Shown here in pieces: positions 7,931-15,691 of a stretch of 64,000 nt of DNA. A program made the position numbers and the translations under genes. A model generated the notes under the pieces. That model had not been told where the DNA came from, ran no database searches, and saw only the letters and a list, made by a program, of their open reading frames with translations. Source of the stretch: Paracidovorax anthurii (lineage in GTDB: Bacteria; Pseudomonadota; Gammaproteobacteria; Burkholderiales; Burkholderiaceae_C); the NCBI RefSeq assembly GCF_003269065.1, contig NZ_QLTA01000027.1:1-64000 (forward strand), given 5' to 3'. Position 1 is the first letter of the stretch, and every line of letters starts with the position of its first letter.

Positions 7931-8893
7931 ATGCTTTACCTCTCCCGAGTCGGCCTGTGCCTGCTCGCACTCTCCGCCACGCTGCTGCCGGCCTGCGCCA
8001 CGGCCGACAAACCACCCGTGGCTGCCAGTTCACCCGCAACCATCGCTGCGACGCCGGGCACGACATGGAACACCGTGCCAACGCAGGTCCTGTCCGCGGG
8101 CGGCATCGACTTCGCTTACCGCGAGCTGGGCCGGAAGAACACCGGCACGCCGGTGATCCTGCTCACCCACCTGGCCGCCGTTCTGGACAACTGGGACCCC
8201 CGGGTGGTGGATGGAATCGCCGAGAAACATCACGTGGTCGCGTTCGACTATCGCGGCGTCGGGGCCTCCACCGGCTCGCCGGCCAACACCATCGAACAAA
8301 TGGCGGACGACGCCATCACCTTCATCAAGGCCAAGGGCTTCGAGCAGGTGGATCTCTTCGGCTTCTCGATGGGCGGAATGATCGCCCAGGAGATCGTGCT
8401 GAAAGAGCCGCAACTCGTGCGCAAACTGATCCTGACAGGCACGGGCCCCGCGGGTGGTCCGGGCATCAGCACCGTGGCGGGCGTGGCGAACCTCGACCTG
8501 CTGCGCGCGGCGTTCACCGGCCAGGACCCGAAGCAATACCTCTTCTTCACGCGCACGCCGAACGGCATCCAGGCGGGCAAGGCTTTCCTGGGGCGCCTGC
8601 AGGAGCGCACCGAAAACCGTGACAAGGAGATTGCCGCGGGCGCCTACGTGGCCCAGCTTCAGGCGCTCAGTGCGTGGGGGCAGAAGCGCCCGGCCGACCT
8701 GTCGGTGGTCCGGCAGCCCGTCCTCGTGGCCAATGGTGAAGAGGACCGGATGGTGCCGACCCGCAATACCTACGACCTGGCCAGGCGTTTGCCCCATAGC
8801 GAGCTGATCGTCTACCCCGATGCGGGCCACGGGGGCATCTTCCAGTACCACGACGACTTCGTACGCAAGGCACTGGCCTTCCTGGCGAAGTGA
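7931..8893 (+). CDS. Alpha/beta-fold hydrolase with lipoprotein-type signal
   Basis: This 320-residue protein is a paralogue of the hydrolase at 4982: they share LVRKL.L.GTG, the G-F-S-x-G-G nucleophile elbow (GFSMGG here) and DAGHG near the C-terminus. Unlike the first copy it begins with a hydrophobic segment ending LLPACATA, which resembles a lipobox with Cys near residue 20, so it is probably lipid-anchored in the envelope. A frame extending upstream overlaps the SDR gene and is not supported. The two hydrolases bracket the reductase and dehydrogenase, suggesting one form acts in the periplasm and one in the cytoplasm on related esters or lactones. Confidence 0.85.
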   Translation: MLYLSRVGLCLLALSATLLPACATADKPPVAASSPATIAATPGTTWNTVPTQVLSAGGIDFAYRELGRKNTGTPVILLTHLAAVLDNWDPRVVDGIAEKHHVVAFDYRGVGASTGSPANTIEQMADDAITFIKAKGFEQVDLFGFSMGGMIAQEIVLKEPQLVRKLILTGTGPAGGPGISTVAGVANLDLLRAAFTGQDPKQYLFFTRTPNGIQAGKAFLGRLQERTENRDKEIAAGAYVAQLQALSAWGQKRPADLSVVRQPVLVANGEEDRMVPTRNTYDLARRLPHSELIVYPDAGHGGIFQYHDDFVRKALAFLAK

Positions 8894-8951
8894 AGCCACG
8901 TCGGCCTCTTGCAAGCGGCTCGGACATTCAGAGAAATCGAAAGACCACACG

Positions 8952-9956
8952 ATGAAAGCCTTCACCATCGATCGCTACGGCAAGAAAGAAACCGGCCGGA
9001 TTGCCGACGTGCCGGAGCCCGAAGTGCGGGACGATGACGTCCTGATCCAGATCCATGCGGCAGGTGTCAATCTTCTCGACGCCAAGATCAGGAACGGGGA
9101 GTTCAAGCTCGTCCTCCCGTATCGCATGCCCCTCGTGCTGGGCCACGACGTCGCCGGCACGGTGGTCCGGGTCGGCCCGCGCGTGCGCAAATTCAAGCCG
9201 GGCGATGAGGTCTATGCACGGCCGGATGATTTTCGGATCGGTACCTTCGCCGAGTACATCGCCGTCCAGGAAGGATCGCTTGCGCACAAGCCCGCCAACC
9301 TGACCATGGAGGAAGCGGCCTCCATACCACTGGTCGCCCTGACCGCCTGGCAAGTGCTGGTGGAAACCGCCCAGCTGAAGAAGGGGCAGAAAGCCTTCAT
9401 CCAGGCAGGCTCGGGTGGGGTGGGCACCATCGCCATACAGTTGGCAAAGCATCTGGGCGCGTTCGTCGCGACGACCACCAGCATCAGCAACGTCGAGTGG
9501 GTCAAGGCGCTGGGCGCGGATATCGTCATCGACTACAAGAAGCAGGACTTCGCCACCCAGCTGCGTGACTACGACGTGGTGCTGAACAGCCTGCCCAGCG
9601 ACGCGTTGGAAAAGTCGCTGCAGGTGCTCAAGCCGGGCGGCCATCTCATTTCCATCTCCGGCCCACCCACGCCAGAGTTTGCGGCCGACCAGAAACTGGC
9701 CTGGCCGCTCAAGCAAGTGATGCGCCTGATGAGCCATGGCATCCGGAAAAAGGCCCAGCGGCGCGGCATCCGCTACTCATTTGTTTTCATGCGGGCCAGC
9801 GGAAGCCAACTGGGCGAAATCAGTTCCCTGATGGAGTCCGGCGTCATCCGACCCGCCGTGGATCGGGTATTCCCATTGGACTCGGTCGCGGATGCCTTGG
9901 CCTACGTCGAGACAGGGCGGGCAAAAGGCAAGGTGATCATCCAAGTGAAGCCATGA
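8952..9956 (+). CDS. Quinone-oxidoreductase-like MDR-family dehydrogenase
   Basis: This 334-residue NADP-dependent enzyme of the medium-chain dehydrogenase family is last in the TetR-linked operon. It has an N-terminal GroES-like domain (VLIQIHAAGVNLLDAKIRNG, GHDVAGTVVRVG) and a nucleotide-binding fold with GSGGVGTIAIQLAK near residue 155. The zinc-ligand pattern of alcohol dehydrogenases is absent, so it is most like zeta-crystallin/quinone reductases or enoyl reductases. The ATG at 8952 starts MKAFTIDRYG, as usual for the family. The insert between the cofactor domain and the C-terminus (MRLMSHGIRKKAQRRG) is basic. The gene converges on cysB across a hairpin. Confidence 0.9.
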   Translation: MKAFTIDRYGKKETGRIADVPEPEVRDDDVLIQIHAAGVNLLDAKIRNGEFKLVLPYRMPLVLGHDVAGTVVRVGPRVRKFKPGDEVYARPDDFRIGTFAEYIAVQEGSLAHKPANLTMEEAASIPLVALTAWQVLVETAQLKKGQKAFIQAGSGGVGTIAIQLAKHLGAFVATTTSISNVEWVKALGADIVIDYKKQDFATQLRDYDVVLNSLPSDALEKSLQVLKPGGHLISISGPPTPEFAADQKLAWPLKQVMRLMSHGIRKKAQRRGIRYSFVFMRASGSQLGEISSLMESGVIRPAVDRVFPLDSVADALAYVETGRAKGKVIIQVKP

Positions 9957-9961
9957 CACCT

Positions 9962-9982
9962 GAATCGCCCCAGGGGCGATTC
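9962..9982. terminator. Hairpin between convergent genes
   Basis: GAATCGCCCC and GGGGCGATTC flank a single A: a perfect 21-base palindrome lying between the dehydrogenase stop and the cysB stop, which it overlaps. No T-run follows on either side, so it may be a weak bidirectional terminator or an mRNA-end stabiliser. Confidence 0.5.
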
Positions 9983-10916
9983 ACTCACCGCGCTCGCCGG
10001 CCAGCGCCTCGTCCACCGCCTCGCGCGTGAGCGTGGGCACGAAGGTTTCGATGAAGCGGTAGGCGAAGCCGCGCAGCCAGCTGCCGCGCCGCAGGCCCAG
10101 CCGCGTGAGGTTCACCTCGAAGAGATGGCGCGCGTCGATCATGCGCAGGTGGCGGTCGCGCTCCGCGTCCACGGCGATGGAGGCGACGATGCCCACGCCC
10201 ATGTCCAGCTCCACGTAGGTCTTGATGACGTCCGCGTCCATGGCGGTGAGCACCACGTCGGGGTGCAGGCCTTCGCGCGCGAAGGCCTCGTCGATGTGGG
10301 CGCGGCCGGTGTAGCCCAGCTCGTAGGTCACGATGGGAAAGCGCGCGAGCTGCTGCAGCGAGGGCGGCCCGGGCAGGTCCAGCAGCGGGTGGCCCGGCGG
10401 CACGACGATGCTGTGCGACCAGCGGTAGCACGGCAGGGTGACGAGTTCGCCGTAGCCGGCCAGCGCCTCGGTGGCCACGCCGATGTCGGCCTCGCCCGAG
10501 AGCAGCATCTCGGCCACCTGCCGGGGCGAGCCCTGGTGCAGGTGCAGCGACACCTGGGGAAAGAGCGCGCGGAAGTCGCGGATCACCTGCGGCAGCGCAT
10601 AGCGCGCCTGCGAGTGCGTGGCCGCGATGGACAGCTTCCCCTCCCCGCTCGCGCGGAAATCGTGGCCCGCGCGCCGGAGGTTCTCGGCCTCCAGCAGCAG
10701 CCGCTCCACGATGGGCAGCAGCGCGCCGCCCGGCGGCGTGAGCCCGGTGAGGCGCTTGCCGGCGCGCACGAAGATCTCCAGGCCCAGCTCCTCCTCCAGT
10801 TCGCGGATCTGCCGGCTCACGCCGGGCTGCGAGGTGTGGAGCATGTGGGCCACCTCGGTCAGGTTGAAGCCGCAGCGCACGGCCTCGCGCACGGAGCGCA
10901 GTTGCTGGAAGTTCAT
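9981..10916 (-). CDS. cysB: CysB-type LysR-family regulator of sulfur assimilation
   Basis: This 311-residue LysR-family regulator controls sulfate, thiosulfate and sulfonate use in response to N-acetylserine or O-acetylserine and sulfur supply. The start MNFQQLRSVREAVR and the helix-turn-helix NLTEVAHMLHTSQPGVSRQIRELEEELG are typical of CysB/Cbl proteins, which use SQPGVSRQ rather than the common SQPALSRQ. The effector domain has the ATHSQARYALP motif (near 100-110) found in CysB. It stands directly downstream of a large minus-strand sulfur block and probably regulates it. A dispersed repeat copy lies 25 bases upstream of the start codon. Confidence 0.92.
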   Translation of the reverse strand: MNFQQLRSVREAVRCGFNLTEVAHMLHTSQPGVSRQIRELEEELGLEIFVRAGKRLTGLTPPGGALLPIVERLLLEAENLRRAGHDFRASGEGKLSIAATHSQARYALPQVIRDFRALFPQVSLHLHQGSPRQVAEMLLSGEADIGVATEALAGYGELVTLPCYRWSHSIVVPPGHPLLDLPGPPSLQQLARFPIVTYELGYTGRAHIDEAFAREGLHPDVVLTAMDADVIKTYVELDMGVGIVASIAVDAERDRHLRMIDARHLFEVNLTRLGLRRGSWLRGFAYRFIETFVPTLTREAVDEALAGERGE

Positions 10917-10940
10917 ATCCGTTGCCAGTCGTTCTTTTTG

Positions 10941-10986
10941 CTATGTTTTTAAGAGCACACTATCCAGATTCGATGGCGACATGGAG
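10941..10986 (+). repeat. Dispersed ATAGC-type repeat, copy B
   Basis: CTATGTTTTTAAGAGC, then ACACTATCCAGATT, then CGATGGCGACATGGAG. It shares spacing and most bases with copy A and sits in the probable cysB promoter region, so it may influence cysB expression. Confidence 0.5.
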
Positions 10987-11216
10987 CCCGCCAGAGGAGA
11001 AAACCGCCTCCGGTGCCCGCCCACGCCCCCTCCGAACCATTTTTTTCTCATGGCGCCAGCGCGCCGCCCGCAACGCATGAAACCGGCGCCGCGTCCCCCT
11101 TCCGATGGCCGCGGAGCAGGCCACGCCAGCAGACGCCGTGGAGCCGGCTCTGCCGGTCCACCGGCGTCGTCTCCCTCGGGGGGAAGGCGCCGCAGGCGAC
11201 TCAGGGGGGGGGCCGC
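10987..11216. other. Intergenic stretch between cysB and Bug gene, with GC-rich repeat-like end
   Basis: This stretch completes the roughly 300-base gap in front of cysB. The last 45 bases (about 11170-11215) contain CCCTCGGGGGGAAGGCG, then CGACTCAGGGGGGG. That resembles a G/C-run element I recall as common between Comamonadaceae genes and could act as a transcription end for the upstream minus-strand gene. A T-run, CATTTTTTTCTCATGG, lies near 11040. No gene is supported. Confidence 0.35.
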
Positions 11217-12218
11217 TCAATCTGCGATGAACCCCGACGCCTCCACCACCGGCCGCCATTTGGCGATCTCGGCCACGCGCAGCGCTTCGAGCTGCGCGGG
11301 CGTGCGCGGATCGGGGTCGAGCGCGAGTTCCGTCAGCCGGCCGCGCACGGCGGGCTCGCCCAGGGACTGGTTCAGCGCACGGTTGACGGCCGCCACGGCC
11401 GCGGGCGGCGTGCCGCCCCGCGCCCACAGGCTGTACCACCCGCTGCCCACGGCGCGCGGGTAGCCCGATTCGGAGAACGTGGGCACGTTCGGCAGCTCCC
11501 GCGTGCGCTTGTCCGAGAAGGTGCCCAGGATGCGGATGCGGCCCTGGCGGTAAAGCGGCAGCAGCTCGGTCACGGTCTGGATCGCGGAGCTGAGCTGGCC
11601 GCCGACCAGGTCGTTCAGCATCGGCGCGCCGCCCTTGTAGGCCACATGCACGATATCCACCTTCGCCGCGCTGCCCAGCAGCAGGCCGAAGAAATGCGGC
11701 AGGCTGCCCGCCGCGGGGCTGCCGAAGTTGGCGCGGTCCGGATGGGCTCGCAGCCAGGCGATGAACTCGTCCACGGTCTTCGCGGGGTGGTTGGCCGGCA
11801 CCGCCAGCGCGAACTGGAAGTGCGCGACCAGCCCCACGGGCACGAAGTCGGTGGCCGGGTCGTAGCCCGGCTTGCGGTAGACGATCTGCGAGAGCACGGG
11901 CGTGATGAGCGGCGCGAGCAGGTAGGTGGCGCCATCGGGCGGCGCCCCCAGCAGCGCCTGCGCGGCGATCTGGCCGCTGGCGCCGGGCCGGTTGTCCACG
12001 ATCACGTGGTGGCCGGGGCCGAGCAGCGGGCCGATGCGCTCGGCCACGGTGCGCCCCAGCAGGTCGATGCCGCCACCGGCACCGAAGCCCACGAGGATGC
12101 GCGCGGAGCCCGGCACCGGCGACACGGCCGCCGACGCTGACGGCGCCCAGCCGGCCGCCGGCAGCGCGGCCGCGCAGGCCAGGGAGCGCACGAGCATGGC
12201 GCGGCGGGTGGGATGCAT
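11217..12218 (-). CDS. Bug-family (TctC-type) extracytoplasmic solute-binding protein
   Basis: This 333-residue periplasmic binding protein is of the Bug family, which is greatly expanded in betaproteobacteria and captures carboxylates and related small molecules. Starting at the ATG of MHPTRRAML gives a basic n-region, a hydrophobic core and an ASA cleavage site. An alternative start (ATG at 12260) overlaps the stop of the preceding gene as TGATG. Family motifs are RILVGFGAGGGIDLLGR, VDNRPGASGQIA, VAYKGGAPMLNDLVGGQ and RELPNVPTFSESGYP. No TctA/TctB membrane partners are nearby, which is usual for orphan Bug proteins. Its position at the end of the sulfonate operon suggests a sulfur-containing ligand, but that is inference. 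Confidence 0.88.
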   Translation of the reverse strand: MHPTRRAMLVRSLACAAALPAAGWAPSASAAVSPVPGSARILVGFGAGGGIDLLGRTVAERIGPLLGPGHHVIVDNRPGASGQIAAQALLGAPPDGATYLLAPLITPVLSQIVYRKPGYDPATDFVPVGLVAHFQFALAVPANHPAKTVDEFIAWLRAHPDRANFGSPAAGSLPHFFGLLLGSAAKVDIVHVAYKGGAPMLNDLVGGQLSSAIQTVTELLPLYRQGRIRILGTFSDKRTRELPNVPTFSESGYPRAVGSGWYSLWARGGTPPAAVAAVNRALNQSLGEPAVRGRLTELALDPDPRTPAQLEALRVAEIAKWRPVVEASGFIAD

Positions 12219-12259
12219 GGCGGCCTGCGGCGCGGCACGGGTGCGGTCGGGAGCGGCCA

Positions 12260-12475
12260 TCACAGCTTGGCGATCGACACTTCGGTCGATTTCACCAGCG
12301 CCACGACGTCGGAGCCGACCTGCAGGCCGAGGTCGTCCACCGAGCGGGTGGTGATCACGGAGGTGACGATGCCCCAGGGGGTTTCGACATCGACCTCGGA
12401 GACGACGTCGCCGCGGATGATTTCGCGCACTTTGCCCTTGAACTGGTTGCGCACGTTGATGGCTTGGATGGACAT
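12260..12475 (-). CDS. Molbindin-like TOBE-domain protein
   Basis: This 71-residue protein is a single TOBE (Mop) domain: MSIQAINVRNQFKGKVREI, SEVDVETPWG, SVITTRSVDDLGL and G-DVVALVKSTEVSIAKL. Such stand-alone domains oligomerise and bind molybdate, tungstate or, in some cases, other oxyanions including sulfate. It lies between ssuB and the Bug-type gene, and its stop overlaps a possible start of the latter. A Mop protein in a sulfonate operon is uncommon; possible roles are oxyanion buffering or sensing. The fold assignment is strong and the ligand uncertain. Confidence 0.85.
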   Translation of the reverse strand: MSIQAINVRNQFKGKVREIIRGDVVSEVDVETPWGIVTSVITTRSVDDLGLQVGSDVVALVKSTEVSIAKL

Positions 12476-12550
12476 GGGGGTTGCTCCTGTGGTGGGTTGG
12501 AAAGAAAAAAAGAAACGAACGGATGGATGGAGGCGGACGGCGGCGGCGGC

Positions 12551-13414
12551 TCAGATCGCCCAGCGCAGCCCGTGCGCGGGCACGCCGGGCCAGCCCCCCG
12601 CGCCCGTGGAAGCCTCCGGGTCCTCGGGCTTTTGCAGCACGCGGTCCAGGATGCGCTTTTCGATGGCGGCGAAGTCCGCGTCGCCGTGCGAGCGCGGCCG
12701 CGCCAGCGGGATGCGCTCGTCCAGCGCGATGCGGCCGTCCTCGATCAGCACCACGCGGTCGGCCAGGGCCACGGCCTCCTGCACGTCATGGGTGACCAGC
12801 AGGGCCGTGAAGCGGTGGCGCAGCCACAGGCTCTCGATGAGGCGGTGCATCTCGATGCGGGTGAGCGCGTCCAGTGCGCCCAGCGGCTCGTCGAGCAGCA
12901 GCAGGCGCGGCCGGTGCACCAGCGCGCGCGCCAGGGCCACGCGCTGGCGCTGGCCGCCCGACAGGCGCGCGGGCCATTCGCCGGCGCGGTCGGCCAGGCC
13001 CACCTGGGCCAGCACCTCGCGGCCGCGATCGAGCGCCGAGGCCGGCAGGCCGAGCGTTACGTTGTCGAGCACGCGGCGCCAGGGCAGCAGGCGCGCCTCC
13101 TGGAACATGATGCGGGTGTCGCCGTGCAGGCCGGCCACGGGCTGGCCATCGACCTCCAGCGCGCCGCCGCTGGCGGCCTCCAGGCCGGCCACGAGGCGCA
13201 GCAGCGTGCTCTTGCCGCAGCCGCTGCGGCCCACGATGGCGATGAATTCGCCGGGCTCCACGGCGAGCTGCGCGCTGCGCAGCACCTCGCGCGGGCCGTA
13301 GCGCTTGGTCAGGCCCCGGGCCTGCAGGCGCACGCCGCCGGCGGTGGCTGCTGCGGCGGCTGCTGCGGACACGGGCGCGGAATCGGAAGACGGGGTGGAG
13401 GAAGGCGCGGTCAT
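12551..13414 (-). CDS. ssuB: Sulfonate ABC transporter ATP-binding protein
   Basis: This 287-residue ABC ATPase energises uptake of alkanesulfonates. Walker A is GRSGCGKST (near residue 63), the Q-loop is [10 protein letters not shown], the signature is [15 protein letters not shown], Walker B is [13 protein letters not shown] and the H-loop is [16 protein letters not shown]. The [10 protein letters not shown] and [15 protein letters not shown] segments match the SsuB/TauB group. It has an Ala-rich N-terminal extension of about 25 residues. It lies downstream of ssuA-type and ssuC genes on the same strand with a 6-base gap, clearly one operon. Confidence 0.92.
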   Translation of the reverse strand: MTAPSSTPSSDSAPVSAAAAAAATAGGVRLQARGLTKRYGPREVLRSAQLAVEPGEFIAIVGRSGCGKSTLLRLVAGLEAASGGALEVDGQPVAGLHGDTRIMFQEARLLPWRRVLDNVTLGLPASALDRGREVLAQVGLADRAGEWPARLSGGQRQRVALARALVHRPRLLLLDEPLGALDALTRIEMHRLIESLWLRHRFTALLVTHDVQEAVALADRVVLIEDGRIALDERIPLARPRSHGDADFAAIEKRILDRVLQKPEDPEASTGAGGWPGVPAHGLRWAI

Positions 13415-13420
13415 GGGGGA

Positions 13421-14407
13421 TCAGGCTCCGATGGAAAAGAGGGGCGAGGCCAGCGCGTCCACACGGCGCGGCAGCAGCTTCTCGGCGAAGAAGGCATCGG
13501 CGATGCGCTGCTGCTCGGCCAGGCCGTCCCGCACGACCGGGCGCACCGCGTAGCTGCGCTGCGCGTTGGCCTGCTCGACGATGGCGGCGTCCAGCCCCCA
13601 CACCGGCGCGAGCAACTGGGCGGCCTCGCGCGGGTTCTGCTTGACCCAGCGGCCCGCCTGCTCCAGCTCGGAGTAGATGGCCCGCACCACGTCGGCGCGC
13701 GCCTGGGCGTAAGCCATGCCGGCGAGGTAATAGCGCTGGTACGAGGCCAGGCCCGTGCCGTCGGCCAGCACGCGCGCGCCCGACTGCTGCCGCGCGGCGG
13801 TGAGGAACGGGTCCCACACCACCCAGGCGTCGATGGCGCCGCGCTCGAAGGCCGCGCGGCCGTCGGCCGGTGTGAGGTAGGCCGGCTCGACGTCCTTGAG
13901 CGAGAGGCCGGCCTTGTCCAGCGCGGCCAGCAGCAGGTAGTGCGCGCCGGCCGCCTTGGCGAAGCCCACCTTCCGGCCGCGCAGGTCGGCCACCGCGCGC
14001 AGCGGCGAATCCGCCCGCACCAGGATGGCCTGGGCCGTGGGCGACGGCGCTTCCTGCGCCACGAAGGTGATCTGCGCGCCCGCCGCCTGGGCGAACACCG
14101 GCACGGTGTCGGCCACGTCGGCGCTGAAGTCGATGTGCCCCAGGTTCAGCGCCTCCAGCAGCGGCAGGCCGCTGGTGAATTCATGCCACGTGGGCGCCAC
14201 GCCCAGCGGCGCGAGCCGGCGCTCCAGCACGCCCCGGGCCTTGAGGACCACCGTGAGGGTGGACGATTTCTGGTAGCCGATGCGCACGGCGGCGGCCTCG
14301 GGCCGGGGCTGCTGGGCGCGGCCGGCCAGGGGGCCGGCGAGCGCGATGCCGCCCAGGGCGGCCAGCAGGGCGCGGCGCGTGGCGCGGGAGGAATCCTTGC
14401 GGTGCAT
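13421..14407 (-). CDS. ssuA: Aliphatic sulfonate-binding protein, first paralogue
   Basis: This 328-residue periplasmic protein delivers alkanesulfonates to the SsuBC transporter. The N-terminus MHRKDSSRATRRALLAALGG...AGRAQQ has twin arginines and a signal-peptide core. The mature part shows VRIGYQKSSTLTVVLKARG, SGLPLLEALNLGHIDFSADVADTVP and GAIDAWVVWDPF, all typical of SsuA/TauA-like proteins. It lies between ssuB and ssuC. A second SsuA-type protein at 17129 shares about the same motifs, so the operon has two binding proteins that may widen substrate range. Confidence 0.9.
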   Translation of the reverse strand: MHRKDSSRATRRALLAALGGIALAGPLAGRAQQPRPEAAAVRIGYQKSSTLTVVLKARGVLERRLAPLGVAPTWHEFTSGLPLLEALNLGHIDFSADVADTVPVFAQAAGAQITFVAQEAPSPTAQAILVRADSPLRAVADLRGRKVGFAKAAGAHYLLLAALDKAGLSLKDVEPAYLTPADGRAAFERGAIDAWVVWDPFLTAARQQSGARVLADGTGLASYQRYYLAGMAYAQARADVVRAIYSELEQAGRWVKQNPREAAQLLAPVWGLDAAIVEQANAQRSYAVRPVVRDGLAEQQRIADAFFAEKLLPRRVDALASPLFSIGA

Positions 14408-14422
14408 GGTGCCCTCCTCCCC

Positions 14423-15301
14423 TCAGGCCTTGGCCTGGTAGCCGGGGTGCCAGCGCAGCCACCAGTGCTCCAGGCCGCGCGCGAACACGTCGGCCAGCTT
14501 GCCCAGCAGCGCGTAGAGCAGGATGCCCACCAGCACCACGTCGGTCTGCAGGAACTCGCGCGCGTTCATCGTGAGGTAGCCGATGCCCGCCTGCGCGGAG
14601 ATGGTCTCGGCCACGATCAGGATCACCCACATCAGCCCGAGCGAGAAGCGCAGCCCCACGAGGATGGACGACAGCGCCCCGGGCAGGATCACCTCGCGGT
14701 AGAGCTGCCAGCGCGAGAGGCCGTAGGTGCGGCCCATCTCGATCAGGCCGGGGTCCACGTTGCGGATGCCGTGGAAGGTGTTGAGGTAGATCGGGAAGAA
14801 CACCGACACGCTGATCAGGAACAGCTTGGCCGACTCGTCGATGCCGAACCACAGGATCACCAGCGGGATCAGCGCCAGCGCGGGAATGTTGCGCACCATC
14901 TGGATGGTGGAGTCGAGCAGCGTCTCGGCCGTGCGCAGCGAGCCCGTAAGCAGTCCCAGCAGCAGCCCCAGGCCGCCGCCGATCGCCAGCCCCGCGAGCG
15001 CGCGGCCAGCGCTCACCTTCACGTGCGTCCACAGCTCGCCCGACTCGGTGAGCTGCCACCCCGCCTTGAGCACGTCGAACGGCGCCGGCAGCACGCGGCT
15101 GGAGAGCCACCCCTGCGCCGAGGCCACCTGCCAGGCCGCGATCAGCGCCACCGGCACCAGCCAGGGCAGCAGCCGCTGGCCCACCGCGCCGGCCCACTGG
15201 CGCAGGACCGCGGGCAGCGGGGCCCCGGGGGAATCGGGCGTTTCCGTGGCGGGGGAGACCTGCAGTTCCCGCACGGCGGGGGAGAGATGGGGCGTTGTCA
15301 T
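14423..15301 (-). CDS. ssuC: Sulfonate ABC transporter permease
   Basis: This 292-residue inner-membrane permease has about six hydrophobic helices after a Pro-rich cytoplasmic N-terminus of about 40 residues. The coupling (EAA) loop is visible as GRTYGLSRWQLYREVILPGALSSILVGLRFSLG, as in SsuC and TauC. The start codon overlaps the stop of the VOC-family gene by four bases (ATGA), so translation is coupled. It works with SsuB and the two SsuA-type proteins. Confidence 0.92.
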   Translation of the reverse strand: MTTPHLSPAVRELQVSPATETPDSPGAPLPAVLRQWAGAVGQRLLPWLVPVALIAAWQVASAQGWLSSRVLPAPFDVLKAGWQLTESGELWTHVKVSAGRALAGLAIGGGLGLLLGLLTGSLRTAETLLDSTIQMVRNIPALALIPLVILWFGIDESAKLFLISVSVFFPIYLNTFHGIRNVDPGLIEMGRTYGLSRWQLYREVILPGALSSILVGLRFSLGLMWVILIVAETISAQAGIGYLTMNAREFLQTDVVLVGILLYALLGKLADVFARGLEHWWLRWHPGYQAKA

Positions 15302-15672
15302 GCCAAGGCTCCTGGTTCGGTGTCGGGTTCGAGGAATTCGAGCTGGTTGCCCGCCGGGTCTTTCACGTAGAAACGCAGGTAGCCCGGCAGCGAGCGGTTC
15401 TCCACCACGGACAGCTCGGCCTGCAGCAGCCGGCCCCGCAGCTCGGGCAGGTTCTCCACCTCGAAGGCGAGGTGCGAGGCGACCGGCGCGGGCTGCCAGC
15501 GGGCCGTGGGCACCAGGGCGATGCGCTGGCTGCCGGCCACGAAATGCAGCGCGTTCTCGGCCGGATAGTTCACCTCGGGCAGGCCCAGCAGGCCGGTGTA
15601 GAAGTCGCGGATCTCGCCCTCCGACCCCGCCGGAAAGGCCAGTTGCACGTGGTTGATGGAATGGATGACCAT
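15298..15672 (-). CDS. VOC-family (glyoxalase-fold) protein in the sulfonate operon
   Basis: This 124-residue protein has the vicinal-oxygen-chelate fold: INHVQLAFPAG at the N-terminus with a metal-type His, FYTGLLGLPEV, ASHLAFEVENLPELRGRL with a second His, and YVKDPAGNQLEFLEP with the C-terminal Glu. These positions fit the usual two His and one Glu metal site. It is inserted between ssuD and ssuC and overlaps ssuC by four bases. VOC proteins include dioxygenases, glyoxalases and resistance proteins. Here it may process the aldehyde or another product of desulfonation, or protect against it. The exact reaction is unknown. Confidence 0.87.
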   Translation of the reverse strand: MVIHSINHVQLAFPAGSEGEIRDFYTGLLGLPEVNYPAENALHFVAGSQRIALVPTARWQPAPVASHLAFEVENLPELRGRLLQAELSVVENRSLPGYLRFYVKDPAGNQLEFLEPDTEPGALA

Positions 15673-15691
15673 GTGGTGCCCCCCTGCCCCG

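Noticed and set aside
12464-15370. A 968-codon open frame antisense to the ssuB-ssuA-ssuC genes
   Set aside because: It is His/Arg/Gly/Ala-rich with no domain and is the antisense shadow of well-supported GC-rich genes.
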